From NCBI GenBank assembly GCA_002189035.1, contig NEEC01000030.1, positions 62,001-126,000 of the forward strand: a stretch of 64,000 bases of DNA, read 5' to 3'. The position numbers and the translations under genes are program-made. The notes beneath the pieces are model-generated. The model was not told the origin of the DNA. It worked only from the letters and a program-made list of their open reading frames with translations, and made no database searches. Origin of the DNA: Utricularia gibba (taxonomy: Eukaryota; Streptophyta; Magnoliopsida; Lamiales; Lentibulariaceae). Shown piece after piece: positions 23,510 through 36,082 of the stretch; positions within the stretch are counted from its first letter, which is position 1, and every line of letters starts with the position of its first letter.

Positions 23510-25008
23510 TGCAAATTGTAAGGCTTAGGGTGTCTCACGGTTGGTATTTCCAATTTCTCCACCAAGATGTTGCTGGCAACATTAGTACAACTACCTCCAT
23601 CAATAATTAGGCTGCAAACTTTCCCATTAACAAAGCACCGTGTTTGAAACAAGTTTTCCCTTTGCTCATCATTATCCTTCACTCCAATGTTAACTATTCT
23701 TCGAGTGACTAAGACTTCTCCAGAAACAGGCAATTCATACTCATCATTCAATTCAGCTTCTGTCTCCAGTAGATCATCCTCATCTTCACTAACCACTTCT
23801 CCATTGCCTCTTATAATCATTGCTCGTTTATTTGGACATTCATAAGGAATATGTCCATGCCCCAAGCATTTGAAACATTTTATGTTCCTTGTAGTGCCAT
23901 TTAGAGGTGGTAGTCGCTCCCCATGCTTGTAACTTGATGGGATGTCGAATTTCAAGTTTTCCATGGATAACTTCCCTTTATTTTTCTCCAGTAACTCTTT
24001 GGTGCCTCCAAATTTGGAACTAGGAGGTCTCTTGTTGAAATCTCGAGCAAAGCTCTTATTAGAGAGTTGTTTCTCAAATGTTGTGCCCATATGAATCATG
24101 TCCTCCATCTAAATGTAGTGATGAAGCTCTACAATATTTGTTCTCCTTATTCATCCTATGAAGGAACCTAGCCATAGTTGCCTCCCTATCTTTATGCACA
24201 TTGGCTCCAATCATCAAGATCTCCATTTCCTGTCAATATTCCTCCACTGACCTTGAGCCTTGTTTGAGATTCTGTAAACGTTGATAAACATCTCTTTGGT
24301 AGTGGTTTGGAACTAATCGCCTCCTCATGACTCTTTTCATCTCAGCCCAATTATGAATTGGTTCTTCAGAGTCAATCCTTCTTTTAGCAACCAATTGATC
24401 CCACCAAATTACAACATAGTCACTAAATTCCATGGAGTCCAATCTGATTTTCTTTTCTTCAGAGAAGTTGTTGCAATCAAACACATGTTCTACTCTTGTT
24501 TCCAATTGGAGATATGCATCTGGATCATTCTTTCCTTGAAATTGAGGTATCTTCATCTTGATGTTGTTAAGATCCTTTCCAATTCTTCCTCTATCTCTTC
24601 TGCCTCCCTGATCTCGAAATCTTCTTGTATCACCATGTACAAAATCATTTTCACCATGTTCAAGGTAGTCATCTTCTTCATCAGTATTCAGGATTCGATC
24701 TCTTCTTCCAACAGTCCTTGCACTTCGTTGATCACTTAAGTCATGTTCAGTGTTGATGCGTTGATGCATTTGAATGCCTCGACCCTCTCAGCAGCATAAT
24801 TATCTTGCATTCGGGCTCTTGCAACATTTTGCAAAGAGTTTTCGTGTTCATCAAGCCTGACATTTATGTTTTCCAGAATGCGATGAAATCTTGTGAATTC
24901 CTGTTGCATGCTCATTTCTGGAATTTGACATCCTAAATACAAGACAAAAGAAAACGAGCAGCAAGGAAGAAAAGAGACTAAACTAAATGAACTACGAAAC
25001 ACACACAA
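23485..25008 (-). pseudogene. Gypsy C gag-protease
   Basis: Frames 24736-25008 (gag start, MQQEFTRFHRILENINV), 24233-24769 (gag core FQGKNDPDAYLQLETRVEHVF) and 23485-24108 (zinc knuckle CFKCLGHGHIPYEC and protease LIIDGGSCTNVASN with its catalytic Asp). The core frame ends at TGA 24233-24235 where the related gypsy B protein has Trp (EEYWQE), a G-to-A change. The last frame runs to the point where arm homology begins (23507), with several codons lost there compared with 32458-32485. Confidence 0.85.
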
Positions 25009-25742
25009 GGTTTATCACTCATCCTCAAGCTTCAAGTCCTTGATGCACTCTTTAATGTCATCATGCTTGTTCTCATGGCATCTAACGAACTAATCACTTC
25101 CAAATTGGTATGGGTTAAGGTGTCATGATGGGGTTTGGTGAGGGTGGCAGTGTTAACTGACTCACGATACAGAGGAGTAGTGTGATGGATCTAAGTTTAT
25201 TGCTTGTTGCAGTGCATAAACCAGAAGAATGGACAATGAACAAATGAGAATAGGAAAATCAGGTGGAAGGGCACTAAACGCGAGGTTCGTTACTTGTGGG
25301 ATTGTAGAAAAAGAGGGATGGGCAATAAAGAAAGAGAAAAGTCCAATGAGATGTAGGGACAAGTAAAATGAGAAGGAGTGGGTTATTCAAATAAAAGAGA
25401 ATAGGAAATATATTAATTGTTGCAATGGGTGAAGTACAGGAGTGGACAATAATTCAATGGCAAGTGATGTGTCTTCAGCTTCATCCTCCTTCTCTTTCAC
25501 ACACTTGAAGTTGATCTTGATGATGTTCTTTCTAATCAATTCAAAGTGGATTTCGAGCTCTTCCAGAATAAACTTCCAGTGCACCCTTTTTTTTTCTCTT
25601 TTTTTTTTTTGTGCCAAAGCCAAAAGTACGAAGTTGAACGTGGCTTAATCTCTCCTTTTTTTTTCCAGTAAGCTGGAATGTAAGAACTAAGACAAGAACA
25701 GGATACTAATAAAGAGAAGGAACCCAAAGCTCTGATACCAAA

Positions 25743-26326
25743 TGATGTGACCCTCTAATCTATAGAGATTAGCAACCCATGAACAAGAGGTGATTTTGAA
25801 GCTTAGAAGAGAATTCTTCCAAGTCTACCCTCAAGAGAATGAATCTCTTGCAACCAGACTTTGAAACAAAGAAAATTAGGAGCCACATTTCAGAAAAGAG
25901 AAGGGATTGGAAGTGATAATCTTAGGACGCCACAAGCTCAAAGCTTGAAAAGTCAAGAGTGTACAAGCACTCAAAGAAGAGGAGAATCCTCACAACATAC
26001 ATGAAAATGATTAAAAGTCCTTAAAGAGTACAATTTTAGACTATTTATACTCTAGGATTGGGCTCTAACATTACTTGGGCCAAACAACAAGCCCAATACT
26101 TTAAGATAAATTCATCTTCAAGTAGTTGACCTCTTTTGATGGGATGTCTTCAAGCCCATGTTTGATTCCAATTGTATTGAGTAGACCCTTAAGTGTATCT
26201 TCAAGAATCTTGCTCTTGCTCCTAGTCATTGGTCCCGTTGGAATCATCTTTGTCTCTAATGTATTCACTTGGACAAACCCCTCATCATTCTTTAAATACA
26301 CTTCATTATTTTCTTGGGGCTCATCA
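25743..26326 (-). repeat. Gypsy C 5' LTR
   Basis: 584 bp with short inverted ends TGATG/CATCA. Directly inside it, at 25729-25740, CTCTGATACCA reads on the minus strand as TGGTATCAGAG, the Met-tRNA primer-binding site. Confidence 0.85.
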
Positions 26327-26330
26327 TGAT

Positions 26331-27082
26331 TCCCTCATTTTCACAGAACATTCTCATGCTATTATTGTAGAATTCACTTCCATTGTCAAATCTAATCATC
26401 TTTAAGGAGCATCCACCCTTATTGTCAATCATCACTTTGAATTTTCGAAAGATATGAGGATTTTCTAGCTTGCTTTTAAGAAAGTAAACCTAACAATAAC
26501 GTGAATATTCATCAATAAATGTTACAAAATATCTACTCCCCCGTAACGAACATTCCTTAAATGGTCCACAAACATCTGTATGCACAAGCTCTAATTTCTC
26601 CTTTGCAACTGAATCACGAGAATAAAATGGTTTTCTACATTGTTTACCTTGATGGCACACTTCACATATGACATCGGCAAACTTGATGTCTTTCAATTCC
26701 AGTACTTCATTATTCTTCTGCAATATTTTAAGATTGTTAAAGCTATAGTACCCAAAATGTTCTGCTTTGATCCTAAAGTGACAAAATACAAGTTTTATGA
26801 TCACTGACCATGATTTGGTAGAAGTTGTAGGTGGTCAACATAGCATGAAATTCAATCTTCGTTTTTTGATCAGCAATATTAACTTTAGTGGTTATACCAC
26901 AAGCATCCTTCATCAGCTTAATATCAAAACCTTGCTTGCTCAATTGGCCAAAGCTCAACAGGTTCTATTTGAGGTTTGGTGAATAATAAACATCATCAAT
27001 TTGAACAATTCCTTCTTTTAGCAAGAGTAAAATGCTTCCTTTGCCCCACAATGCCAATATTTTGACCAGTGCACGTGCTTAC
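26331..27082 (-). mobile_element. Copia integrase-region fragment
   Basis: Minus-strand copy of the segment 30013-30765 of the complete copia, diverged by scattered substitutions and a deletion near 26765. Frames 26490-26804 and 26773-26958 show CEVCHQGKQC, HTDVCGPFKECS and YFVTFIDEYSRYC. Its left end follows the gypsy C LTR by four bases. Its right end runs from GCACGTGC into a 65-bp gypsy piece, with TTACC shared by both. Confidence 0.85.
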
Positions 27083-27148
27083 CAAACAAGTGCTTGTGAC
27101 GTTTTCCATAGGGAGATATGAAGATGAAGTCCTTTGTGATGTTTTCCC
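27083..27148 (+). mobile_element. 65-bp gypsy C protease fragment beside copia
   Basis: TTACCAAACAAGTGCTTGTG onward matches 32481-32545 and the left-arm inner end. It runs straight into the copia LTR at 27149. The same segment therefore flanks the copia on both sides in the same orientation, with about 4 differences, too long and too diverged to be a target duplication. Confidence 0.8.
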
Positions 27149-27473
27149 TGTTGTTGCAAGAAAAATAGAGTCTTGGGAAGTAACAAAAAGGTAATGCTTA
27201 TGAGATCACCTTGGATGAAAAACGACTCATGAACAATAAGAATGACCGAAAACCTAATTGACACGCATTCCTAGTAGGGTTTATATATACCCAATACCTA
27301 GGTTACCCAACAGTGGGCCACAATCATTGAAAACACACAAAAAGCCCAACAACTCGAATCCAACACTTCCATGCTCGAACCCAACACCTTTTTTTATCTG
27401 AAATATGACATTATGACACAAGTTTAGTTCTTCCAATCACCTTCAAGCTTTGGATTGAGGCTGATCTCCAACA
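27149..27473 (-). repeat. Copia 3' LTR
   Basis: 325 bp, identical to 32133-32457. Next to it, 27474-27490 reads on the minus strand as a CTGGGGGGAG purine tract. Confidence 0.95.
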
Positions 27474-30400
27474 CTCCCCCCAGACCGAGATCTCCCAACT
27501 TGAGAAAGTCTTCCATAGTCATGAGATTCATGTTCTTCCTTGCTAGCTCAAACTGAACTCTGTTCAAACCTTTGGTGAGCCCATCAGCAAGCTGATTCCC
27601 ACTCTCAACATACTGCACTTTAATCTTCTTCTCCTTGATGTAATTCCTTATGACATGATACCTGATTCTTATGTGTTTGGCTTTGCTGAAGTTCGTCGGA
27701 TCCTTGGCAATGGAGATTGCAGCTCGATTATCCATAAGCAGATGTGTAGCTTCCTGTTGTATGAATCCAAGTTCGTTTAGCATCTGCCTGAACCAAACAC
27801 AATAGTTCGAAGCATGTGCTGCTGAGATGTATTCTGCTTCAGCTGTTGATTGTGCTACCACTTTTTATTTCTTCGAAAACCAGACTACAGGGCTCTTATT
27901 TAAGAAGAAGAGTGCACCAGATGTACTCTTGCTATCTTCAGCCATACCATAATCACTATCTGAGTAGGCTCTAAGTTTCAAGACTGGTTTTTCACCTTCA
28001 TAGGGATAGAACAATCCGAAATCAGTAGATGATTTTATGTACCTGAAAGCTCTTTTCACAGCTGCCATGTGAGTTGTTGTTGGTTTGTTGAGGAAGCGAG
28101 ATAAGACATTTACACAAAAACACAAGTCAGGCCTTGTATGCTGGAGATAAATGAGGCTTCCAATCATACTTCTATAAGTAGTGGCATCCACATTACTTCC
28201 CTGATTGTTCTCTCCAATCACTTGTTTGTAATCCAAAGGCGTTTTTGAAGGATTGACATCTTTGAACCCAAACCTTTCAAGAAGTTCATTACAGTACTTT
28301 TTCTGAGATATGAATGTTCCAACACCTTCAAGTTGATGAATTTCCATGCCTAGATAGTAGGACATCATTCCAAGGTCAATCATCTTGAATTCATTTTTGA
28401 GCAGAGCTTTGAATTCCTCAATCTTCCTTTCATTACCTGAGGTAATCATAAGATCATCCACATATAAGCTAATAAATAAACGATCATCTTCTTTTCCTTT
28501 AACATATAGTGAGTAATCACTATATGTTTTTCTGAAACCAATACCCTGAAGAAAGTTATCCATGCGTTCATTCCATGCTCTAAGAGCTTGCTTCAACCCA
28601 TAGAGAGATTTCTTTAGCTTCAATACCTTGTCTTCATGACCTGAAACTTCGAAGCCCTTTGGTTGTTCAACAAAAACAACCTCCTCCAACACACCATTCA
28701 AGAACGCAGTCTTAACATCCATGTGATGCACTTTCCATCCATGAGCAGCTGAAATGGCAAGAAGTACTTTAATCGTGTCAAATCTTGCTACTGGTGCAAA
28801 AATCTCATGAAAATTTATTCCTTTGATCTGACTATATCCCTTGGCTACTAATCTAGCCTTATATTTGTTGATAGAACCATCTGCATTCATCTTGGTTTTG
28901 AATAACCACTTGAGGCCAATAGGTTTGAAACTTCTATCCTTGGGTTTATCAACTAACTCCCACGTTTCATTTTCAAGTATAGAATTCATTTCTTCCTTCA
29001 TGGCCTCTCTCCATTTCGGATTTTGTACAGCCACTTCAAATGATGTTGGATCTCCTGTCAATAATCCAGCCAAAATATCAGCTACAGCATCTTGGACATC
29101 ATCATTCAACTTGGAGAAACTTATTGTAGGAGCCTTGTTTCTTTTGCTTCGTCTAATGTCAGTAACATGACTATCTTCATTATCTATTGAATCTCTGATG
29201 TTTTTGCATTTTCTCATTTGCCAATCACGATCAGATGGGTAATAATCTTCATCATCAGTATCAGGTTCCTCTCCATTAGATTCATCTGTTGATGAGTCTT
29301 CTGCATTCGTGCCTTGCTCCTCTTCCTGGATTTCGAAATTCCCATCTGAATGTAGATCATTGGCCTTCTCCTCCTCTGGAGCTGGAAAATTCTCATCTGA
29401 ATGCTGATCATTTACTTGATTTGAATCTTCATGAACGAGTTCTGAAGTTTCTTGGTTTGTTGAATTCCTGGAAGAGAAGTTTTGAGGCATGTGTGTCCAG
29501 AGGTCTCCTTTCCCATGGGTGCTATGCCTTCCATCACTTTTATGAGCTTCTGCATCATTCAGAGAAATGCAATCATCAATTAAAGTATACCTTGCACCTT
29601 CATCAAAAGTGATATCATGGCTGAAGATAAATTTCTTCTGTTGAGATAAATAAACTTTATATCCCTTGATAGTGTTGCTATAACCAACAAATACACCAGA
29701 TACAGATTTCTTATCAAGTTTTCCTCGTTTTTGGTCTGGTACATGAGTAAAACACAGACTACCAAAGATTATGAGATGATCAACCTTTTTAATATAACCA
29801 TGCCATTTTTCATGCGCGGTTTTTCCACTAATCGCCCTTGAGGGAAGCAAGTTCAATAGATATACAGATGTAGATACCGCTTCAGCCCAGAAATTTACAG
29901 GAAGATCTTTCTCAAACAATAGACATCTTGACATATCAAGGATTGTTCTGTTTCTCCTTTCACATACACCATTCTGTTGTGGAGAATATGGTACGGTGAA
30001 TTGATGCATGTTTCCCTCATTTTCACAGAACATTCTCATGCTATTATTGTAGAATTCGCCTCCATTGTCTGATCTAATCATCTTCAAAGAGCATCCATTC
30101 TGATTCTCAATCATCACTTTGAATTTTCGAAAGATATGATGAACTTCTGACTTGCTTATAAGAAAGTAAACCCAACAATAACGTGAATAATCATCAATGA
30201 ATGTAACAAAATATCTACTCCCCCCTAATGAACATTCCTTAAATGGTCCACAAACATCTGTATGCACAAGCTCTAATTTCTCCTTTGCTACTGAATCACT
30301 GGAATAAAAGGGCTTTCTACACTGTTTACCTTGATGGCACACTTCACATATGGCATTAGCAAACTTGATGTCTTTCAATTCCAGTACTTCCTTATTCTTC

Positions 30401-32010
30401 TGCAATATTTTCAAATTGTTGAAGCTATAGTGCCCAAAACGTTTGTGCCAAAGGCTGCTTTGATCCTGAAGTGAGAAAATACAACTTTTATGATCACTGA
30501 CCATGATTTGGTAGAGGTTGTAGGTGGTCAACACAGCATGGAATTCAATCTTCGTTTTTGGATCAGCAACCTTAACTTTAGTGGTTACACCACCAGCATA
30601 CTTCATCAGCTCAATGTCAAAACCTTGCCTGCTCAATTGGCCAAAGCTCAACAGGTTCTGTTTGAGGTTTGGTGAATAATAAATATCATCAACTTGAACA
30701 ATTCCTTCTTTTAGCAAGAGTAAAATGCTTCCTTTGCCCACAATGCCAATATTTTCACCAGTGCACGTGCTTACCTCCTTCCCAATCCTTTCAAGCTTGA
30801 GAAATGACCTTGTATCACAACATACATGATAGGAGGCACCAGAGTCCAAGTACCAACCTTTAGCATCTGAGGCTACTGTCATTAGAGCACACTCATACTC
30901 AAAAGGATCTTCAAAAGATATTTCTGGCTCATCTTCAAAGTAGGTAAAGGATGCATGTGATTTCTCTTCCCTGGATGTAGCCTTCTTGTTATGTTCAACT
31001 TTTATTGGATTTGACATTCCACATACCTTGTCAAGATGGCCTCTTTGATTGCATTTCGTGCACAAAGCATCAGGCTTCCACCAACAAAACTCACTCCTGT
31101 GATTCTGTTTGTTGCAATGCTTGCAAGCATTTGTGCTTAAAGTCCAACAATCTTCACTCTTATGGTTGGATTTGTCACAATCCCTGCACTTCTGATTGCC
31201 CATCGTTGATGTTTGGATTGACGTTGGTGATTGTTTGATGGCTGTTGTCTTGACATCCTTGACATTGTTAATTGCACCTGAGGTTATATTCATATTCTGC
31301 ATTTTGGTGAGGAGAGCAGCTTCACCATAAGTTTTCTCAACTTCATAACCATCTCTTAGTTCCAATCTCTTTTCTGTAGATTGCAACTCAATCATGAACT
31401 CTCTAAATGTTGGCTCTGGTGTAACAGGATATTCAGGATACAGCTGATGGAGCTTTCCTTCAATAATGTCAAGGATTTTTCTTTCTGTCTCAAGTGCACA
31501 TAACTTTGGCTCGAATCTTGCAGGTAGGCTCATGATTGCCTTGCTAATCACCTTTTGATCCTCAAGTTTTTCCCCCAATCCTCGAATCTCCTTCACAAGC
31601 TTCGCAGTACGTTCATAATAGACTCGTATGGTTTCATTGTCTAACATTTTGTTCCTCTCAAAGTCCTCCAGCTTGTTTTTGCATAATATCTCCCTGAGTT
31701 TGGCATCGCCTTCATAATGGGATTTGAGAGTATCCCATATTTCTTTTGCTGATTGACACTCTGCAATATCATCAAATAGATGTTCAGAGATGGCTTGATA
31801 CAAGGCATCCATTGCTTCATCTTTTCTCTGTTGAAGATACTCAGCTTCCTCTTGCTATTCTGATGTGGATTTGCTTGTTATTGTAATAGCCGGAATCTCC
31901 CTTTCAACAACATCCCAAATCTTTCTGACTCGAAGGTAGCTGCGCATCTTTTTGACCCAGCTTCCATACTCTGAACCATCAAATATTGGAGGTCCTCTAC
32001 CAGATGCCAT
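27424..32010 (-). pseudogene. Copia gag-pol polyprotein, two nonsense codons
   Basis: One frame of 1529 codons from ATG 32008-32010 (MASGRGPPIFDGSEYGSW). Gag is followed by three zinc-knuckle-like CxxC...HxxxxC motifs (about residues 275-335), protease DSGA at 389-392, and integrase head HKRFGHYSF. Integrase catalytic residues are D585, D648 and E684, a DD35E spacing. RT has YVDD at 1183-1186, and RNase H has STAEAEYIS. The frame is interrupted only by TAG at 31855-31857 (codon 52) and TAA at 27865-27867 (FSKK-stop-KVVAQS, where Gln is usual). Everything between is open for 1315 codons. It cannot yield a full protein as it stands; some function by reinitiation or readthrough is not excluded. 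Confidence 0.95.
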
Positions 32011-32119
32011 CATAGCCACCGCTTGACAAGCTTTGGGTTGATACTTGGTAATCTACCAAGTAAAAAAACGCTGAACGGTATATAAAATACTGAAACGAAC
32101 ACAGGTTTGAGAACCTTAC

Positions 32120-32132
32120 TGCTATGATACCA
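32120..32132 (-). promoter_or_regulatory. Copia primer-binding site
   Basis: Minus-strand TGGTATCATAGCA directly at the LTR edge, an imperfect match to the initiator-Met tRNA end. Confidence 0.8.
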
Positions 32133-32457
32133 TGTTGTTGCAAGAAAAATAGAGTCTTGGGAAGTAACAAAAAGGTAATGCTTATGAGATCACCTTGGAT
32201 GAAAAACGACTCATGAACAATAAGAATGACCGAAAACCTAATTGACACGCATTCCTAGTAGGGTTTATATATACCCAATACCTAGGTTACCCAACAGTGG
32301 GCCACAATCATTGAAAACACACAAAAAGCCCAACAACTCGAATCCAACACTTCCATGCTCGAACCCAACACCTTTTTTTATCTGAAATATGACATTATGA
32401 CACAAGTTTAGTTCTTCCAATCACCTTCAAGCTTTGGATTGAGGCTGATCTCCAACA
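32133..32457 (-). repeat. Copia 5' LTR
   Basis: 325 bp, identical to 27149-27473; the right edge CCAACA is 22 bp from the inverted-repeat arm. Confidence 0.95.
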
Positions 32458-34707
32458 CAATGAAAGAAGTGAGGTAAAGGTTACCAAACAAGTGCTTGTG
32501 ACGTTTTCCATAGAGAGATATGAAGATAAAGTTCTATGTGATGTTGTCCCTATACATGCAAGTCATATTCTTATTGGGAGGCCTTGAGAATATGATAGAA
32601 CAGCATTTCATGATGGTTTCAAGAACAAGTATTCCTTGCATTATAATAGACGTTCCATCACACTTGCCCCATTGTCTCCAAAGGAGGCATATGAAGATCA
32701 ACTCATAATCATGAGTGATGCTAGATCCCTGCAGAGTGCTAATGGAAAGCACAAGGGGGAAGAGATGAGTGGAGTGAAAATGAGTGAAAAAAAAATTCGA
32801 AAAAGTGGAGATAAAAGAAGAGATGGGAAGGAATTGAGTGAAAAAAGGGATGACAATGAGTGCAAAACAGAAAGTGGAAACATTAGTGTTTTAGAAATTG
32901 AGTGATTGGATGAGAGTCTATTAGCAAGACCAAGGGAAATTGGACACTCACTTCATTCTAGGCAACCAATTCTTCTACTTATGTACAAGGATGAAGTTAC
33001 TACTTTCCCTAACAATGCTTCACCCATTCCATCTTGTATTGTGTCTCTCTTACAGGTATATGAAGATGTATTTCAAGAAGAACTTCCATTGACCACACGA
33101 CCCGCATACCGAACCAATCCAAAGGAGACGAAGGAAATACAAAAGCAAGTTGAGGAATTGATGTCTAAAGGATTTGTGCGTGAGAGCATGAGCCCATGCT
33201 CTATGCCGGTGTTATTGGTTCCCAAGTTTGATGGAACTTGGCGGATGTGCACAGATTGTCGTGCCATCAACAACATCACAATCAAGTATAGACATCCTAT
33301 CCCTAGACTTGAAGATATGCTTGATGAATTGTATGGTGCTAGTGTCTTTAGTTAGATTGATTTGAGAATTAGATATCATCAGATTCGAATGAAGGAGGGT
33401 GATGAGAGGAAAACCGGTTTTAAAACTAAGTTTGGTTTGTATGAGTGGGTTGTTATGCCTTTTGGATTAACTAATGCTCCTAGCACCTTTATGACATTGA
33501 TGAATCACGTTTTTAGGCCTTTTATAGGTACATTTGTAGTTGTTTATTTTTATTATATTCTTATATATAGTAAGAGTATTGAAAATCATGTAAGGCATTT
33601 AAAAGATGTGTTAGATACTCTTAAAAAAGAAAAGGTTATTTGCCAACATCAAGAAGTGTGTCTTCTACACAAATAGTGTCTCTTTTCTTAGATATATTGT
33701 AAGTGATGCAGGAGTAGCTATGTATGAAGAAAAAGTGAGAGCAATCAAAGAATGGCCAACACCTACATCAGTTGGTGAAGTTAGGAGTTTTCATGGTTTA
33801 GCAAGTTTTTATAGATGGTTTTTTAAGTACTTCAGCTCTATAGCAGCACCCCTCACTCAATTGATCAAGAAAAATCATGCATTTCATTGGGGAGACGAGC
33901 AGGAACATGCTTTCAACACCTCTCCTAGCACTTCCAAATTTTTCTGATACTTTTGAAATTGAATGTGATGCATCAGGTTTAGTCATTGGTGCTGTATTGA
34001 GGCAAAATGGACGTCCACTTCCTTATTTTTGTGAGAAGCTTCATGGTGCCACCCTCAACTATCCAACATATGACAAAGAGTTGTATGCATTGGTTAGAGC
34101 TTTGAAGACATGGCACCACTACTTGTGGCGTAAGGAGTTCGTGATACACACTGATCATGAGTCTCTCAAACATTTGAAGGCTCAAGGAAAGTTAAATAGA
34201 AGACATGCTAAGTGGGTGGAATTCATTGACACATTCCCATATGTGATCAAATACAAGAAATGTAAGGAGAATGTGGTTGATGATGCTTTATTTTGAAGGT
34301 ACACTCTTTTAGTCAATCTTAATGCAAGAATTCTTGGATTTGCGTCCATCATTGACTTATATGCTCCTGATCACGATTTTGGGGACATTTATAAGGCATG
34401 TGAACTTGATCCATCTGGACTCTTCTTTAAGAAAGATTGTTTTCTTTATAGGAAAGATAGGCTGCGCATTTCTTCTTACTCCATACGTGATTTGATTGTT
34501 AGAGAAGCTCATGGTGGGCGACTAATGGGACATTTTGGTGTTAAAAAGACTCTTGATACTCTCACCCAACATTTCTTTTGGCCACACATGAGAAGGGATG
34601 TTGAAAGAATTTGTAATAGATGTATTTCTTGTAGGAAGGCTAAATCAACCACTGCCCGTAATACTCCACTCCCTACTCCTTCCCAACCATGGGTGGATAT
34701 TTCTATC
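32458..34707 (+). mobile_element. Gypsy C fragment, right copy
   Basis: Protease C-terminus through RT and RNase H to an integrase stub, plus strand. It mirrors 21228-23507, with 21 further bases (reading NERSEVK) before the homology begins. Those bases fill a gap present in the left copy. RT active site YFYY at 33545-33556. A TAG near 33354-33356 and frameshifts match the left arm. At 33087-33097 it has 11 bp in place of 63 bp. Confidence 0.9.
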
Positions 34708-35176
34708 ATAATAATGTATTTGGTAGTAATGGGCATTCTCTAATCAAGATAATGCACTTTGAGAATGTTGAATTCCATGCCCAATATCTCATAGCTTGGT
34801 TGATTGGCCCATATGCTCCTAAGCACTTCTTGATTCCATCTTGCTCTTGATCTAGTGATTGACTCAACTGAAATTAATGGAGCATTATTGATCTTGTGTA
34901 CTTTATCTTCATTGATATAATCTATAGCATCCATGATCTCATCATTCCCCCTTTCTTTTAGCAGATTCATCCTTGAATCATCACCATCTACATCACAAGG
35001 ACCCAAGTCACCAATATTGAACGTGGAGTGCACCGAAAACTCCTCTGGAAGATCAATCTTATAAGCATTATCATTGATTTTCTCAATGACTTGAACGGGT
35101 CCATCTCCTCTAGGTGAAAGCTTTGAATGCCTCTTGCTTGGAAATCTTTCCTTTCGAAAATGTACCCAAACCCAAT

Positions 35177-36040
35177 CTCATGGTTGTAGAGTAACTTTTT
35201 CCCTATATTTAGTTGCTTTAAATGCATACTCCATGTTTTTGGCTTCCAATTGATTTCGAACCTTCTCATGTAGTGTTCTGGTGACATCTACTCTCTTAGC
35301 ACCATCAAAACTACAAAATTCATCAGATGGCAAGGGCAACAAGTCTATAGGTGTACGAGGATTAAAACCATACACAATTTCAAAAGGAGAACAATGAGTA
35401 GAAGAAAGTACTGCTCTATTGTATGCAAACTCAACATTAGATAAGCAATCTTCCCATGTTTTAATGTTATTTTTGATGATGGTACGAAGTAGGGTAGCAA
35501 ACCATGAAGCCTAACAATCTCCCTGAAGAATAAATCGGCAACATGCGAAGCATCATCAGTCTTGCTACAAAGAATGAAATGTGCCATCTTGGAGAATCTG
35601 TCCACCACCACAAATATTGAATCCTTTCCCTTTTGAGTCCTTGGTAATCCTAAAACAAAATCCATAGAAAGGTCAATCCAAGGGTAAAGAGGAGTAGGAA
35701 GAGGAGTGTACAATCCTTGAGAAATTGATTTTGATTTTGCTTTCTTGCACACCAAACATCTTCCACAAATTCTTTCCACATCTTTTCTCATGTGTGGCCA
35801 ATAGAAGTGTTATTGAAGCATGTCCAATGTCTTGGTGACCCCAAAATGCCCCATTAGACCACCACCATGAGCTTCTTTCACTAAAAACACACGAATTGAA
35901 CATTGAGGAATACATAATCTGTTCTTTTTGAAAAGAAAATCATCTTGCCTATGAAAGTTTTCAACAGGTTTATGTTCACATGAAAGATAAATATTTTTAA
36001 AATCATGATCAACACTGTAACATTCTTTTATTGTTGACAA
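35177..36040 (-). pseudogene. Gypsy B integrase fragment, right copy
   Basis: Mirror of 19894-20757, with the same frameshifts and deletion. It differs by one base at 35290. Confidence 0.8.
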
Positions 36041-36082
36041 TCCAAGAATTTGAGCATCAAGAGTGGCTAAAAGTGTGTACCT

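Larger units (their letters stand above)
21228..26326 (-). mobile_element. Gypsy C element, 3' truncated (spans left arm into spacer)
   Basis: Minus strand: 5' LTR 25743-26326 (584 bp), PBS just inside it, a 5' leader about 25010-25740 with no recognised gene, gag-protease 23485-25008, then RT, RNase H and an integrase stub ending at about 21228. The integrase core and 3' LTR are missing. Only 21228-23507 belongs to the inverted repeat; the gag half and LTR are present once. Confidence 0.9.
27149..32457 (-). mobile_element. Nearly intact Ty1/copia element (5.3 kb)
   Basis: LTRs 27149-27473 and 32133-32457, each 325 bp, appear identical base for base (TGTTG...CAACA). The PBS lies at 32120-32132, the purine tract at 27474-27490, and one long gag-pol frame lies between. 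Flanking 5-mers TTCCC (27144-27148) and CAATG (32458-32462) do not match, so no target duplication is present. Identical LTRs normally mean a young insertion; mismatched flanks suggest recombination between copies or loss of one flank. Confidence 0.95.

Noticed and set aside
28841-29170. Plus-strand frames over the copia polyprotein (also 29289-29612, 31005-31238)
   Set aside because: Antisense shadows of the 1529-codon copia frame without domains of their own.
27083-32545. The 65-bp gypsy repeat on both sides of copia as a target-site duplication
   Set aside because: Plant copia integrases make 5-bp duplications; the two flanks differ at several sites and extend over different ends.
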